A DNA stretch of 64,000 nucleotides from Acidobacteriota bacterium (GTDB lineage Bacteria > Acidobacteriota > Thermoanaerobaculia > UBA5066). Below are positions 44,039 through 53,100 of this stretch, one piece after another. Both the position numbers and the translations under genes were made by a program. The notes below the pieces were generated by a model. The model worked only from the letters and a program-made list of their open reading frames with translations, was not told the origin of the DNA and searched no databases. The stretch is from the NCBI GenBank assembly GCA_008363385.1, contig RHKY01000007.1, forward strand, positions 1 to 64,000, given 5' to 3'. How positions within the stretch are numbered: the first letter of the stretch is position 1; every line of letters begins with the position of its first letter.

Positions 44039-45676
44039 TCAGCGCGCCGGGGGGATCCGCTGCCAGTGCTCCTTCGGGACGACCTTCGGCGCGGCCGGGT
44101 CCGAGAAGTAGTGCGGCGACATGATCTGGACCCCCTGCTCGTTGAAGGCGTCCTGGATCCTCTCGTGGAGCGAGGAGCGGACCGTCGCGAACGCCTCGGC
44201 GTCCTCGAGGTGGACGCTCAGCTCGTACTCGACGTAGAAGTCCGAGAGCGACGTCTGGAGGACCCAGGGGGCTGGGCTCTTCCGGATCCCCTCCGTCCGC
44301 TCCGCCGCGCCGAGCAGGAGGTCGTAGACCTGGCGCCACGGGGCGTCGTACCCGATCGTCACGCTCGTCTGCAGGAGCGGTCCCGCGGTGCGGGCCGCGC
44401 GGGAGCGGTTCCTCACGACCGCCGCCAGGGCGAGCGTGTTCGGGACGACGACCTCCTCGCCGGGGAGGCGCTGGAGGCGCGTCGTGACGAGGCCGATCGA
44501 CTTCACGACCCCTTCGAAGTCGGCCGAGCGCACGAGGTCGCCCGGCCGCATCGTGCGCGAGTACATGATCGACAGGCCGCTCGCCATCTGGCCGAAGAGG
44601 GCGCTCGAGCCGAGCGAGACCATCACGCCGACCAGGACCGTGATCCCCTTGAACGCCTCGCTCTGGCTCCCCGGGAGGTACGGGTAGGCCATGATCAGGG
44701 CGAAGAGCCAGACGAGCCCGATGGCGATCCGCCGCGTGGGGACGGCGACGTCCACCAGGCTCTCGGGCACCTCGAGCCTCCGGCTCGTGACCGCGTCGAA
44801 GAAGAAGCGGACACCGCTGGTTGCCACCCGGGCGAGGAGGAAGATCACCGCCACGAAGGCGAGCCCGGGGATCGCTCCCAGGACCGCGAGGAGGACGGTC
44901 CCCGCCGCGTCGAGGAGGAAGCCGCCGAGCTGCTCGCCCCAGGGGCGCGTGTACGGGAAGACCCGCAGGACGCCGGTCGCCCACAAGTAGGCCGCCGAGG
45001 CGCCGACGAGCCAGAGGGCGAGCCGCACGATCCAGTGCGTGAGCCAGCGGACGACGTGAACGCCGAAGACCTGGAAACCGAGGAGGCGCGACGTGCCGGC
45101 CCTCGTCTCGGCCGCCGCCCCGATCGCCCTCTCGACCCAGGCCCCGAGCCGCCTCAAGGCCGCGAGGACCGCGAGGAAGACCCCGGTGACGAGCAGCGCG
45201 AAGAGGGCCCGCTTCAGGACGGCGCCCGGGGCGTGGCGCAGCTCCCCCGCCTCGCGGAGCGCGGTCGCGAGCCGCTCGGCGGTCTTCCGGCCGAGGGCGT
45301 CGAGGGTCTCGCCCGAGGCGGGGTCGGTGTCCGGGGCGACCAGCGCGAACGCCGGGCGGCCGCCGACCTTCACGATGAGGCCGAGCGGGTCGGGCTGGAG
45401 GACGACGGGTCCCTCGATCCCGGCGTCGACGAGCTCCGCGAGCCGCGTCGCCGCCACGGCGGCGCGCTCGGCGGGCGAGGCCGCGTAGGTGCGCGCCCGG
45501 AGGACGACGACCTCGCGGTTGGCCAGGGTGACGGCGGCAGGCCGCCCCTCCCGGACGACCTCGCTGGCCGTGCCCGGCGCCAGGGGGGCGGTGCCTTCCC
45601 CGCGGAGCGCGCCGGAGGAGAGCGCGAGAACCGAGAGGAGAGCGATACGCGCGAGGGGCCCGCCAAGGTCACGCAT
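44039..45676 (-). CDS. MscS-family mechanosensitive ion channel, second paralog
   Basis: 545 residues, same architecture as the channel at 39025-40725. A signal-like N-terminus and periplasmic domain (VTLANREVVVLRARTY) come first, then TM helices and PYTRPWGEQLGGFLLDAAG. The core has AIGLVWLFALIMAYPYLPGS, VGVMVSLGSSALFGQMASGL and PGDLVRSADFEGVVKSIGLV...VVVPNTL, and the chain ends QDAFNEQGVQIMSPHYFSDP. The two share long identical stretches (LIMAYPYLPGS, SEAFKG, QDAFNE.GVQIMSP) and probably arose by duplication within the cluster. Start ATG 45676. Confidence 0.9.
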   Translation of the reverse strand: MRDLGGPLARIALLSVLALSSGALRGEGTAPLAPGTASEVVREGRPAAVTLANREVVVLRARTYAASPAERAAVAATRLAELVDAGIEGPVVLQPDPLGLIVKVGGRPAFALVAPDTDPASGETLDALGRKTAERLATALREAGELRHAPGAVLKRALFALLVTGVFLAVLAALRRLGAWVERAIGAAAETRAGTSRLLGFQVFGVHVVRWLTHWIVRLALWLVGASAAYLWATGVLRVFPYTRPWGEQLGGFLLDAAGTVLLAVLGAIPGLAFVAVIFLLARVATSGVRFFFDAVTSRRLEVPESLVDVAVPTRRIAIGLVWLFALIMAYPYLPGSQSEAFKGITVLVGVMVSLGSSALFGQMASGLSIMYSRTMRPGDLVRSADFEGVVKSIGLVTTRLQRLPGEEVVVPNTLALAAVVRNRSRAARTAGPLLQTSVTIGYDAPWRQVYDLLLGAAERTEGIRKSPAPWVLQTSLSDFYVEYELSVHLEDAEAFATVRSSLHERIQDAFNEQGVQIMSPHYFSDPAAPKVVPKEHWQRIPPAR

Positions 45677-45814
45677 CAGGTTCGCCGACCTCCGACGGCC
45701 GGAAGAGTAGCCGCGGGGTCCAGGCCCCGCAATCCGGGCCGGCCTGGACGGGCAGGACCCCGCGATGCGGCCGGGAGCCCGATCGTGCCGGGCCAACCTC
45801 CTCCCCCGGGCGGC

Positions 45815-47443
45815 CTACGGAGGCGGGTCGGGCACCGGAAGCCGCACCGGCGGGGCCGTCCGCAGGAGCGGCTCGTACCGGGCCTCGGGCGGCAGCGTCC
45901 TGGCGAACCCGTCGAGGAGAGCCGCGATCCCGGGCGCCGTCGCGGGGTCGACGGCGAGGAAGACGACGGTGTCGTCGGCGGCGCCGACCTTCGGCCGGCC
46001 GAGGAGCAGCCTCCCGACCGGCGTCCAGGTCCGCGGGACCGACGGGAAGAAGCTCGGGTAGAGCATGGCGAGCCGGACGCCGTGACGACGTGCGAGGTCG
46101 TCCATCCAGCGGGGCTCGCGCTCCGTCTTCCGGCTCTCCAGCGCCTCGCGCGACGCCAGGCCCAGGAGGTCGAGGACGTACTCCGGGTTCCGGAAGGAGA
46201 CCCATCCGAGGTCGTTGACGGCGACGGGTCCTCGGACCACCTCCGTGGCGATCCTGTGGAGCTGGTACTGCTGGAGGAAGACGTCGTTCGCCGCCAGGGG
46301 GGCCTTGCCGAGGAGGCGGAGGTAGGGCCACGAGACGGCGGTGACCAGAGCCAGGCCCGCGAAGGCGACGCTGGCGAGGCCCCTGCCGTCGAGCCAGCTC
46401 TGGAGCGACCGCCGGGCCAGCGCGGCGACCAGGAGGAACGCGGTCGCCACCGCCCAGTCCTCGTAGCGCTCCAGCCATCCGAACCGTCCCACGGCGACCT
46501 GCAGGCCGAGCGCCATCGCGCCGAAGGCGGCGAGGAGGCGGTCCGGTCTCTCCCTGGCGAGGAGCGCGCCCGCGAGGAAAGCCGCCGCGGCGACCGCCAG
46601 CACGGCCCCCTGCCGGTTCGCGAGGTTGCGGCCGACGTTGTCCAGGAGCGACGAGAGCCGCGCCCCGCCGGCCGCGACGCGCCACTTCGCCAGGACCGAG
46701 GTCGGGAGGGGGCCGAGGCCCATCGAGACGAGCCAGAGGGAGAAGGCGGCGATCCCCGCGACGGCCAGAGAGGCGGCCGGGACGGCCCGGCGGGCGTGCC
46801 CGCGCAGCGAGAGGACGAGCGCGGCCGGGAGAGTCACCGCGAGGAGCTCGTAGCGGACCAGCGGTCCGACCACGAGGGCCGGCAGGAGCCACCCGTCGAG
46901 GCGTCCGGTCCGGGCCTCCCTCGCGAGGCCGAGGACGACGGCCGATGCCAGGGCGAGCTGCGCCACGTGCTCCATGCCGGTCAGCACGAGCGGGACCAGG
47001 TTCGTGGCCGGGACGAAGAGGACGGTGGCGAGGGCGACGGCGGCCGGGCGCCCGGCGACGACGTCGCGCGAGAAGACCTCCTCGAACAGGCCACGGGCCG
47101 AGAGGATCGCCGCCCCTGCCGCGACGGCGTTGAGCAGCAGCGGGGAGAGCTCGAAGAGGGAGAGAGACGCGAAGGGAACGAGGAGGAAGGGCCACAGCGC
47201 GCTCGAGGCCGGAGAGGACGGCTCGCCGAGGTTGACGCCGTAGTGCCCGTGCACGAGGTTCTCGGCGATCGCGAGGTGGATGTACGGGTCGTCGAGCGTG
47301 TAGGTGAACCTGCCGCCGTTCCGCGCGAGGATGCCGGCGACCTCGACGGCGAGGAGGATCGCGAAGAGCGCGAGCGCCGGGAGGGCGGTGCGGGACGGGG
47401 ACCGGCGACCCCGGGCAGGCTCCTCCGCGGCCATCCGCCGCAT
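45815..47443 (-). CDS. Polytopic membrane protein, GT39/ArnT-like glycosyltransferase pattern
   Basis: 542 residues with about 11 TM helices. The first loop after TM1 carries TLDDPYIHLAIAENLVHGHY, a GT-C-type arrangement with an acidic DD pair near the start of the outer loop, as in mannosyl- and arabinosyl-transferases. The soluble C-terminal part has VAVNDLGWVSFRNPEYVLDL and GVRLAMLYPSFFPS. It probably moves sugar from a lipid carrier onto a protein or lipid at the periplasmic face, but acceptor and sugar are unknown. ATG 47443 and ATG 47434 are both possible starts. Confidence 0.7.
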   Translation of the reverse strand: MRRMAAEEPARGRRSPSRTALPALALFAILLAVEVAGILARNGGRFTYTLDDPYIHLAIAENLVHGHYGVNLGEPSSPASSALWPFLLVPFASLSLFELSPLLLNAVAAGAAILSARGLFEEVFSRDVVAGRPAAVALATVLFVPATNLVPLVLTGMEHVAQLALASAVVLGLAREARTGRLDGWLLPALVVGPLVRYELLAVTLPAALVLSLRGHARRAVPAASLAVAGIAAFSLWLVSMGLGPLPTSVLAKWRVAAGGARLSSLLDNVGRNLANRQGAVLAVAAAAFLAGALLARERPDRLLAAFGAMALGLQVAVGRFGWLERYEDWAVATAFLLVAALARRSLQSWLDGRGLASVAFAGLALVTAVSWPYLRLLGKAPLAANDVFLQQYQLHRIATEVVRGPVAVNDLGWVSFRNPEYVLDLLGLASREALESRKTEREPRWMDDLARRHGVRLAMLYPSFFPSVPRTWTPVGRLLLGRPKVGAADDTVVFLAVDPATAPGIAALLDGFARTLPPEARYEPLLRTAPPVRLPVPDPPP

Positions 47444-47520
47444 TGTCTCATCGGCGCGGACGGGCTCCCGATCGGGGCCGGGACGCGAAGGCGCGGGGCG
47501 CGCCGACGAGAGGAAGAAGA

Positions 47521-47544
47521 ACGGGGCCGCGCTCGCGGCCCCGT
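47521..47544 (-). terminator. Intrinsic-type terminator downstream of the OmpA-family gene
   Basis: ACGGGGCCGC pairs perfectly with GCGGCCCCGT around GCTC. On the minus strand the stem is followed by TCTTCTTCCTC, the most T-rich hairpin exit in the window. It belongs to the gene ending at 47591. Confidence 0.65.
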
Positions 47545-47557
47545 CGGGGTTCGTCGG

Positions 47558-47580
47558 GCGGGACGGCCGGGCCGTCCCGC
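47558..47580 (-). terminator. First of two tandem hairpins after the OmpA-family gene
   Basis: GCGGGACGGC pairs with GCCGTCCCGC around CGG, beginning 11 bases past the stop at 47591. It stands just ahead of the second hairpin at 47521-47544. Confidence 0.5.
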
Positions 47581-47590
47581 GTCTCTTCGG

Positions 47591-49072
47591 CTACGGCTTC
47601 TTCGGCTCGGCGGCCGGCTTCTCGGCGGGCTTGGCCGCGGGCTTCGTCGCCTTGACCGGCCGGTCCGGGGCCGTGACCCCGCCCGGCATCGCCTCGACGA
47701 CCCCCTGGTTGAGGATGATCTCGACGCGGCGGTTCTTCGCCTTGCCTTCCTTGGTCTCGTTGTCGGCGACCGGGTTCGCGGGCCCGTAGCCGGCGTGCGC
47801 GATCCGCTCCTTGGCGACGCCCTCCTTGGCCAGGAAGTCGGCGACGGAGAGGGCGCGCTCGGACGAGAGCTTCATGTTCCAGTCCTGCTTGCCCGAGGCG
47901 TCGGTGTAGCCCTCGATCCGGGCGTTGAACTTCTTGAAGACGCCGAGGATCCCGGCGATCTTGGCGATCGAGATCTCGGAGTCGCGCTTCAGCGTGTACT
48001 TGTTCACGTCGAACAGGATGTCGCCCAGGTTGACGACGACTCCGCGGGCCGACTCGGTGATCGCCATGTTGGCGCCGACGGCGCCCTCGAGCGACTCCTT
48101 GAGGCTCTCGCGCTCCTTCTTCAGCTGGTCCACCTCGGCGGCGAGCCGGGCCTTCTCCTGCTCGGCCTTGGCGGCCTCGGCCTTCGCCCTCTCGGCCTCG
48201 GCCTTGGCGGCCGCCATCTCGCGCTGCTTGCGGGCCTCCTCGGCCTGGCGGCGGGCCACCTCGGCGGCGATCCGCTCCTCGAGCATCTTGTTGAACTTGG
48301 CCCGGATGGCGATGCTGTAGTTGTCGATGGCGCGCTGCGAGTAGTCGACGATCGTCTTCTTCGAGCCGCCCTTGCCGGACGCGGCGTTCGTGGCCTGCGC
48401 GAGCTGGGACTTGGCGGTCTGGACGGCCTTCTCGTCGGCCGTCTCGGCCTTCAGCTCGTCGGAGATCTCGGCCACCCTGCGGGCCTGCTGCAGCTCGATC
48501 GGCTCGCCGCCGGGCTTGTAGGACAGGTCGGCGATCGACGGGTTGCCGGGACGGACGACGCCCTCCATCGGGTAGGTGATGTCGAAGTCGAAGTCCCAGT
48601 TCTTGGCGGTCGTCTTCTCGTCCACCTTGCCGGACTGGAAGACGACGAGCTCGGTCGGGACGATGGCGCCGGGGAGGACCTCGGCGGTGACGATCAGCGC
48701 GAAGCTCTTCTTGCCCGTCCGGTACGTCGCCTCGCCGTTCTTCTTCTCGCGGACCGGCAGCTCGCCGAGGTTCTCCGGGCGCCCGTCACGGGTGACCGCC
48801 CAGATCGAGTAGGAAGTGATGTTGCCGGCGAACATGATGGCGGGCTCCATCGCCTTCCAGGCGACCTCGATCTCGCCCGCCGTCCCCTTGAAGCGGACGA
48901 CGGCGTCGAGCGTCGCGGCCTTGGGGGCGATCGCGGTCCGCGTGAACGGGACCTCGACCTTCTTGTTGTCGGGGTAGGTGACGCCGACCAGCTTCAGCTC
49001 CGCGCCGGAGACCGGCGCGGCGGACAGGGCCAGCGCGATGGCGCCGGCCAGGAGGGAAAGGGGCTTCTTCAT
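47591..49072 (-). CDS. OmpA-family protein with coiled coil
   Basis: 493 residues. AGGAGG eight bases before the ATG fixes the start; the signal peptide ends near SAAPVSGAE. Residues 25-190 are a beta-rich domain. About 260-340 is a long coiled coil of Ala/Glu/Lys heptads (EEARKQREMAAAKAEAERAK). The C-terminal OmpA domain has GDILFDVNKYTLKRDSEISI and IEGYTDASGKQDWNMKLSSE, with the Asp and Arg that bind peptidoglycan diaminopimelate in TDASG and LSSERA, then KNRRVEIIL. A Pro/Ala/Lys-rich tail follows. It probably ties the outer membrane to the wall, the coiled coil acting as spacer. Confidence 0.9.
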   Translation of the reverse strand: MKKPLSLLAGAIALALSAAPVSGAELKLVGVTYPDNKKVEVPFTRTAIAPKAATLDAVVRFKGTAGEIEVAWKAMEPAIMFAGNITSYSIWAVTRDGRPENLGELPVREKKNGEATYRTGKKSFALIVTAEVLPGAIVPTELVVFQSGKVDEKTTAKNWDFDFDITYPMEGVVRPGNPSIADLSYKPGGEPIELQQARRVAEISDELKAETADEKAVQTAKSQLAQATNAASGKGGSKKTIVDYSQRAIDNYSIAIRAKFNKMLEERIAAEVARRQAEEARKQREMAAAKAEAERAKAEAAKAEQEKARLAAEVDQLKKERESLKESLEGAVGANMAITESARGVVVNLGDILFDVNKYTLKRDSEISIAKIAGILGVFKKFNARIEGYTDASGKQDWNMKLSSERALSVADFLAKEGVAKERIAHAGYGPANPVADNETKEGKAKNRRVEIILNQGVVEAMPGGVTAPDRPVKATKPAAKPAEKPAAEPKKP

Positions 49073-49378
49073 CGATCGTTCCTCCTCAGAGATGTGGTCC
49101 TTACGTATCGCCCCGAGTGGCCAGATGGGCCGCCGTCGCGGGCGGGAAGGTGGGCAACATCCTCCGTACGATTCTATTTCCACCTGGCGATCTCTGCCGG
49201 GCCCGGGGGGGCGAGACAGGCGGCGCCCGGACGGTCGAGTCGGTCGAAACGAGCGATTCTTGGGCTGTTGCTATCGGAATCCGGCAAGCCGATGCCGCTT
49301 CCCCTTCGGGGCAGCCGGTCGGCCTCGCGGGAGGCGCCCGGACGCGCTACAAAGGGCGCCGCAGCGAAAGGAGAACCC
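49073..49378. promoter_or_regulatory. 306-bp divergent control region between two envelope genes
   Basis: No reading frame here looks real. For the OmpA-family gene (minus) a TAGAATC box lies at 49171-49176, about 100 bases from its ATG. For the plus-strand gene at 49379 a TACAAA box lies at 49348-49353, 25 bases before its ATG, with AAAGGAG between. The centre is less GC-rich than the surrounding genes. Confidence 0.4.
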
Positions 49379-50110
49379 ATGACACCCGCAAGAGCTTCCC
49401 GCCGCCCGATCCCGGCGGCCGTCCTCGTCCTCCTCGCCGTCGCGGCGTGCGTCGCCACGGCCGCGCTCGGACAGGCGCCTGCCAGCCTCTCCGACGTGAA
49501 GCCCCCTCAGCCGACGGTCCCCGAGATCTTCACGCTCAAGGGGCAGTTCGTCCGCGTCGCCTACAACAACGAGGGATACGCCACCCTCGGCTACCGGATC
49601 GCCAACTCCTCCGCCGGCGAGGAGTGGATGCTCCTCGACGCGGGGTTCACGGTCCTCAAGGGGACTCCGAACTACGTGCTGAAGCGGGACGCCCTGTCGA
49701 TCCGGACGCCCGACGGCCAGACGGTCCCCCTCGCCACGCAGAAGGACTACATGGAGGCGGGCTACCTGCGCGCCCTCAACGCCCGGGCCAAGGTGGGGCG
49801 CGACTCGCTGAACTACTTCCCGGTCGAGGCGAACCGCGCGTGCGCGATGCAGTTCTTCGCCGACTCCGGCGGCGGGCCGGGCCGGCTCGCCTACGACGAG
49901 GTCGAGCTGTCGCACAACCGGGCCTGCGTCGGGCGCCTCTACTTCAAGGTCCCCGGCGGGATCAAGATCGGGCAGCACTGGCTCGTCGTCCAGCTCGCGT
50001 CGAGCCGGCTGGAGGTCCCGTTCCGGATCCTGACGCCGGAAGAGGAGAAGTTCCTCCGGAAGAACTGGGAGGACCTCGGCAAGGAGCTCGACGAAGCCCT
50101 CCGGAAGTAG
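49379..50110 (+). CDS. Secreted protein of unknown function (243 residues)
   Basis: AAAGGAG before the ATG gives the start. The signal peptide (VLVLLAVAACVATAALGQ) contains a Cys, but its lipobox is poor. The mature part is beta-rich: QFVRVAYNNEGYATLGYRIA, EEWMLLDAGFTVLKGTPNYV, DSLNYFPVEANRACAMQFFA, then RACVGRLYFKVPGGIKIGQH and a terminal helix (EEEKFLRKNWEDLGKELDEA). Two RAC motifs could form a disulfide. I do not recognise the family. It converges with the fused aminotransferase gene. Confidence 0.75.
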   Translation: MTPARASRRPIPAAVLVLLAVAACVATAALGQAPASLSDVKPPQPTVPEIFTLKGQFVRVAYNNEGYATLGYRIANSSAGEEWMLLDAGFTVLKGTPNYVLKRDALSIRTPDGQTVPLATQKDYMEAGYLRALNARAKVGRDSLNYFPVEANRACAMQFFADSGGGPGRLAYDEVELSHNRACVGRLYFKVPGGIKIGQHWLVVQLASSRLEVPFRILTPEEEKFLRKNWEDLGKELDEALRK

Positions 50111-50111
50111 C

Positions 50112-50130
50112 CCCCCCGGCGGCCGGGGGG
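50112..50130. terminator. 8-bp GC hairpin between convergent genes
   Basis: CCCCCCGG pairs with CCGGGGGG around CGG, just after the secreted-protein stop and 18 bases from the stop of the converging fused gene. No T tract. Confidence 0.5.
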
Positions 50131-50147
50131 CCGGGGCGCTCCGCCGC

Positions 50148-53100
50148 TCAGGCCCCCTTGCCGCCGCGCAGCTTCTCCAGGGCGACGAGGCGCTCGATGG
50201 CGTCGAGCGTCAGCTCGTCCTTCGTCAGCTCCCTCAGCCGCGACCACTCGCGCCTCAGGTCGTGCGAGAGGGCGTCGGGGAGCGTCCTCAGCCACCCCTC
50301 GATCCTCAGGTCGACGAACTCCCGCTTCTCCTCGATCGTCAGCTCGCGGGCGAGGAGGAGCCGCGGGGCGTCCTCGGCGTCCACGAACGACTGCAGGAGG
50401 GGCCAGCGGTCCCCGGGCCGCTCGGCGCAGAGCGGCGCGAAGACGACGCTCGACGTCTCGCGGATCAGCTCCTCCTCGCGGGTCGTCAGGCTCTCGTGCT
50501 CCTTCGTCTCGTCCCAGCTCTCGGCGTCCTCGGCGACGTACCGGAGGTACTGCATGGCGAAGAGGCAGGTCGGGGCGAGGAGCTCCTCGCGGGGCCTCGC
50601 GTCGACCCAGAGCGCCGCCGAGGAGCGGAGGCAGCGCCGCGCGGTCGTCTCGGCGAGCTTCTTCCCGAAGACGAGGGCCACCGCCTCGCGGACGAAGAAG
50701 GGGAGCTCGCTCGCGACGATCTCCCGGTAGCCCGGGACGTGCCGCTCCAGGAGGACGGCCGCCCGGCGGTCGAGGACCGAGAGGTCGCTCGTGACGGCCG
50801 GCAGGCCGAGCGTCGTGCAGCCGAGGTTGTAGACGATGGCCCGCGGGAGAGTGACCCCCTCGGGCCACGCGTCCCTCAGGTCGCGGTTGTCCGGCAGCCC
50901 GCGGCCGCCCCCCCACTCCTCGGGGTAGGTCGGGATCGACCGCCCGTAGTTGACCGAGCCGGTGGTGCGGATCCTCACCCGCGTCTGCGGGACGAGGCCG
51001 CCGAAGGGGGCGACGAGGGGGGCGATCTTCAGGAGCGTCTCGGTGTGCGCCTTCACGCCCGCCTCGAGGAGGCGGTGGAGGGCGTCGCGGTCCGAGGGGG
51101 GGAGGGGCGGCGCCGGCCGCCGCGCCGCGACGGCCTCCCGGAACGCGGCGGCGAGCCGCTCGGCCTCGGAAGGCGAGTCGGCCCGGATCCCCTGCATCGT
51201 GACGCCGTCGGCGCGGGAGAACTGCGCGACGACCCCCGGGTGCGCGGGGTCGAAGCCGCCGCGGAACCCGGCGCGCCCGGCGCCGATGAGGAAGGTGACG
51301 GACGGGGCCGGCTCGCCGATCGCCGCAGCCCGCTCGGCCAGGCGCCGCTCGGCCTCCTCGCGCGCCGAGACCGCGAGCGTGTAGGCCGCGTCGGTGGCGA
51401 TCTTGCCGCTCTGCTCGGCGGTGTCGGACATCGCGACGAAGAGCCTGACGATAGGACCTGAGCCGTCGAAGCGCGTCCGGAAGCTCGCGGGAGTCGGGAG
51501 GCCCGCGACCCCGATGCCGCGCTCGAGCGCCGCGTAGAAGGCGTCGAGGAGGTCGGGGAGGTGCGCGAGCGCCCCGACGTTCTCGCAGAGGGGGACGAGG
51601 CGGACCTTCGAGAGGCGCGCGACGAGCTCGGCGCGGCGCGCCTTTCCGACGCGGGCGCAGAGGAAGGCGTCGAGCCTCTCGCCCGGCCCCGAGAAGAGCC
51701 CCTCGACCGCCTGCAGGTAGAGGGTGCCGACCTTCACGAGCGCCCCGATCTCGCTGACCGAGTTGACCTGCGGGACGGTCAGCTCGGGGAGGGCGTTCTG
51801 CGACGGGGCGAATCCGACCCGCTCGCACGCGAGGTGGAAGAGGGCGTTGGCCCGGGCCACCGAGGCCAGGATCTTCGAGATCTTCTCCTCGTCCGGCTCG
51901 ATGAACGGGTTGGGGACGCGGAAGAGGAGGTGGCGGTGCTCGCCGGGGACGACCCCGTGCCGCATCAGCGCCAGGACGACCCGCTCCGGGAGGTCGAGCC
52001 AGTCCGGGCTGATCTGGCGCCCCTCGAAGTCGAGGAGCACCTCGCTGCACGGGCCGAGGAGGTCGCGGACCGTCTCCTCGTACTCGGCGCGCGCGGCGAC
52101 GAGCGGGTTCCACTCCAGGTGCTTCAGGGCCAGCCGGGCGCGGTCGGGCGCCTCCCCGGGGGCCGCGGCGAGGGCGCGGGCGAGCTGCTCGGCGCGGTGC
52201 GTCGTGGAGTCGGGGTGTTTCGTCCCGGTCAGCCGGAGCGCCTCGTGCCGCGGGGAGAGGAGGAACCGGCGCCGCGCCTCGGCGAAGGAGGCCGCGTCGA
52301 GCCCGTCGAGCGCCCCGTAGCCCGTGACGGTGCAGACGCTCTCCCAGACCGCGTCCTCGGCCGTCGTCGCGGGCGCGGGAGCCGGCGCGCTCGACCCGAG
52401 GCGGCCCTGCTTGGCGATCCGGGCGCGGACGCGGTCCATGAAGACCGCCAGCTCCTTGACGTCCTTCGAGCCGTACGAGAGTCGCTGCCAGGTGCCCCAC
52501 CGGGAGGCCTCCGCCCCGGAGCCGGCGAAGGCGACGAAGGGGATGCCGCCGACGCCGCCCGAGAGGAGGTACTCGAACGCGTCGACCGAGTCCTCGACGA
52601 CGGCCTTCTCGTGGACGCCGTTCCGGAGCCGGTCGAACGGCTCGCCGACGAGGCCCGGGAAGGCGAGCGGGGCGTAGAACGTCCCGCCGAAGTCGGTCCT
52701 CTCGACGCCGAGCGGCGCCAGCTCGTCGGCCGCGGCGACCATGAAGTCGCGCCGCTCGCGCATGTACGGCGAAGGGCGGCGAATGGCCGCGAGCGGGCTC
52801 TGGAGCGCGGCGAGCGCCCAGTCCTGCGCCAGCGTCGAGGGGGTCGCCACGAGCCACGCGGAGAGGTTCGCCAGGACCTCGCGGGCCCGCACCCCCTCCG
52901 ACCGGACCTGGTCCGAGATGACGAGCCAGCAGGCGCGGGCGCCGGTGGAGGCGCCGAACATGTCCATCTTCGACAGGCCCGAGAGCGTGACGACCCAGTC
53001 GCGCCACTCGGGGTCCGCGAACGCCGGGTTGACGAACCACCCGACGTAGTCGAGCCGCTGGTAGACCGAGTCGTAGAGGACGTAGACGCGGTGCCTGACC

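Noticed and set aside
44066-49378. A very long plus-strand frame running ahead of the secreted protein at 49379
   Set aside because: It runs opposite four well-supported minus-strand genes and shows only Arg/Gly/Asp-rich shadow sequence until the real ATG.
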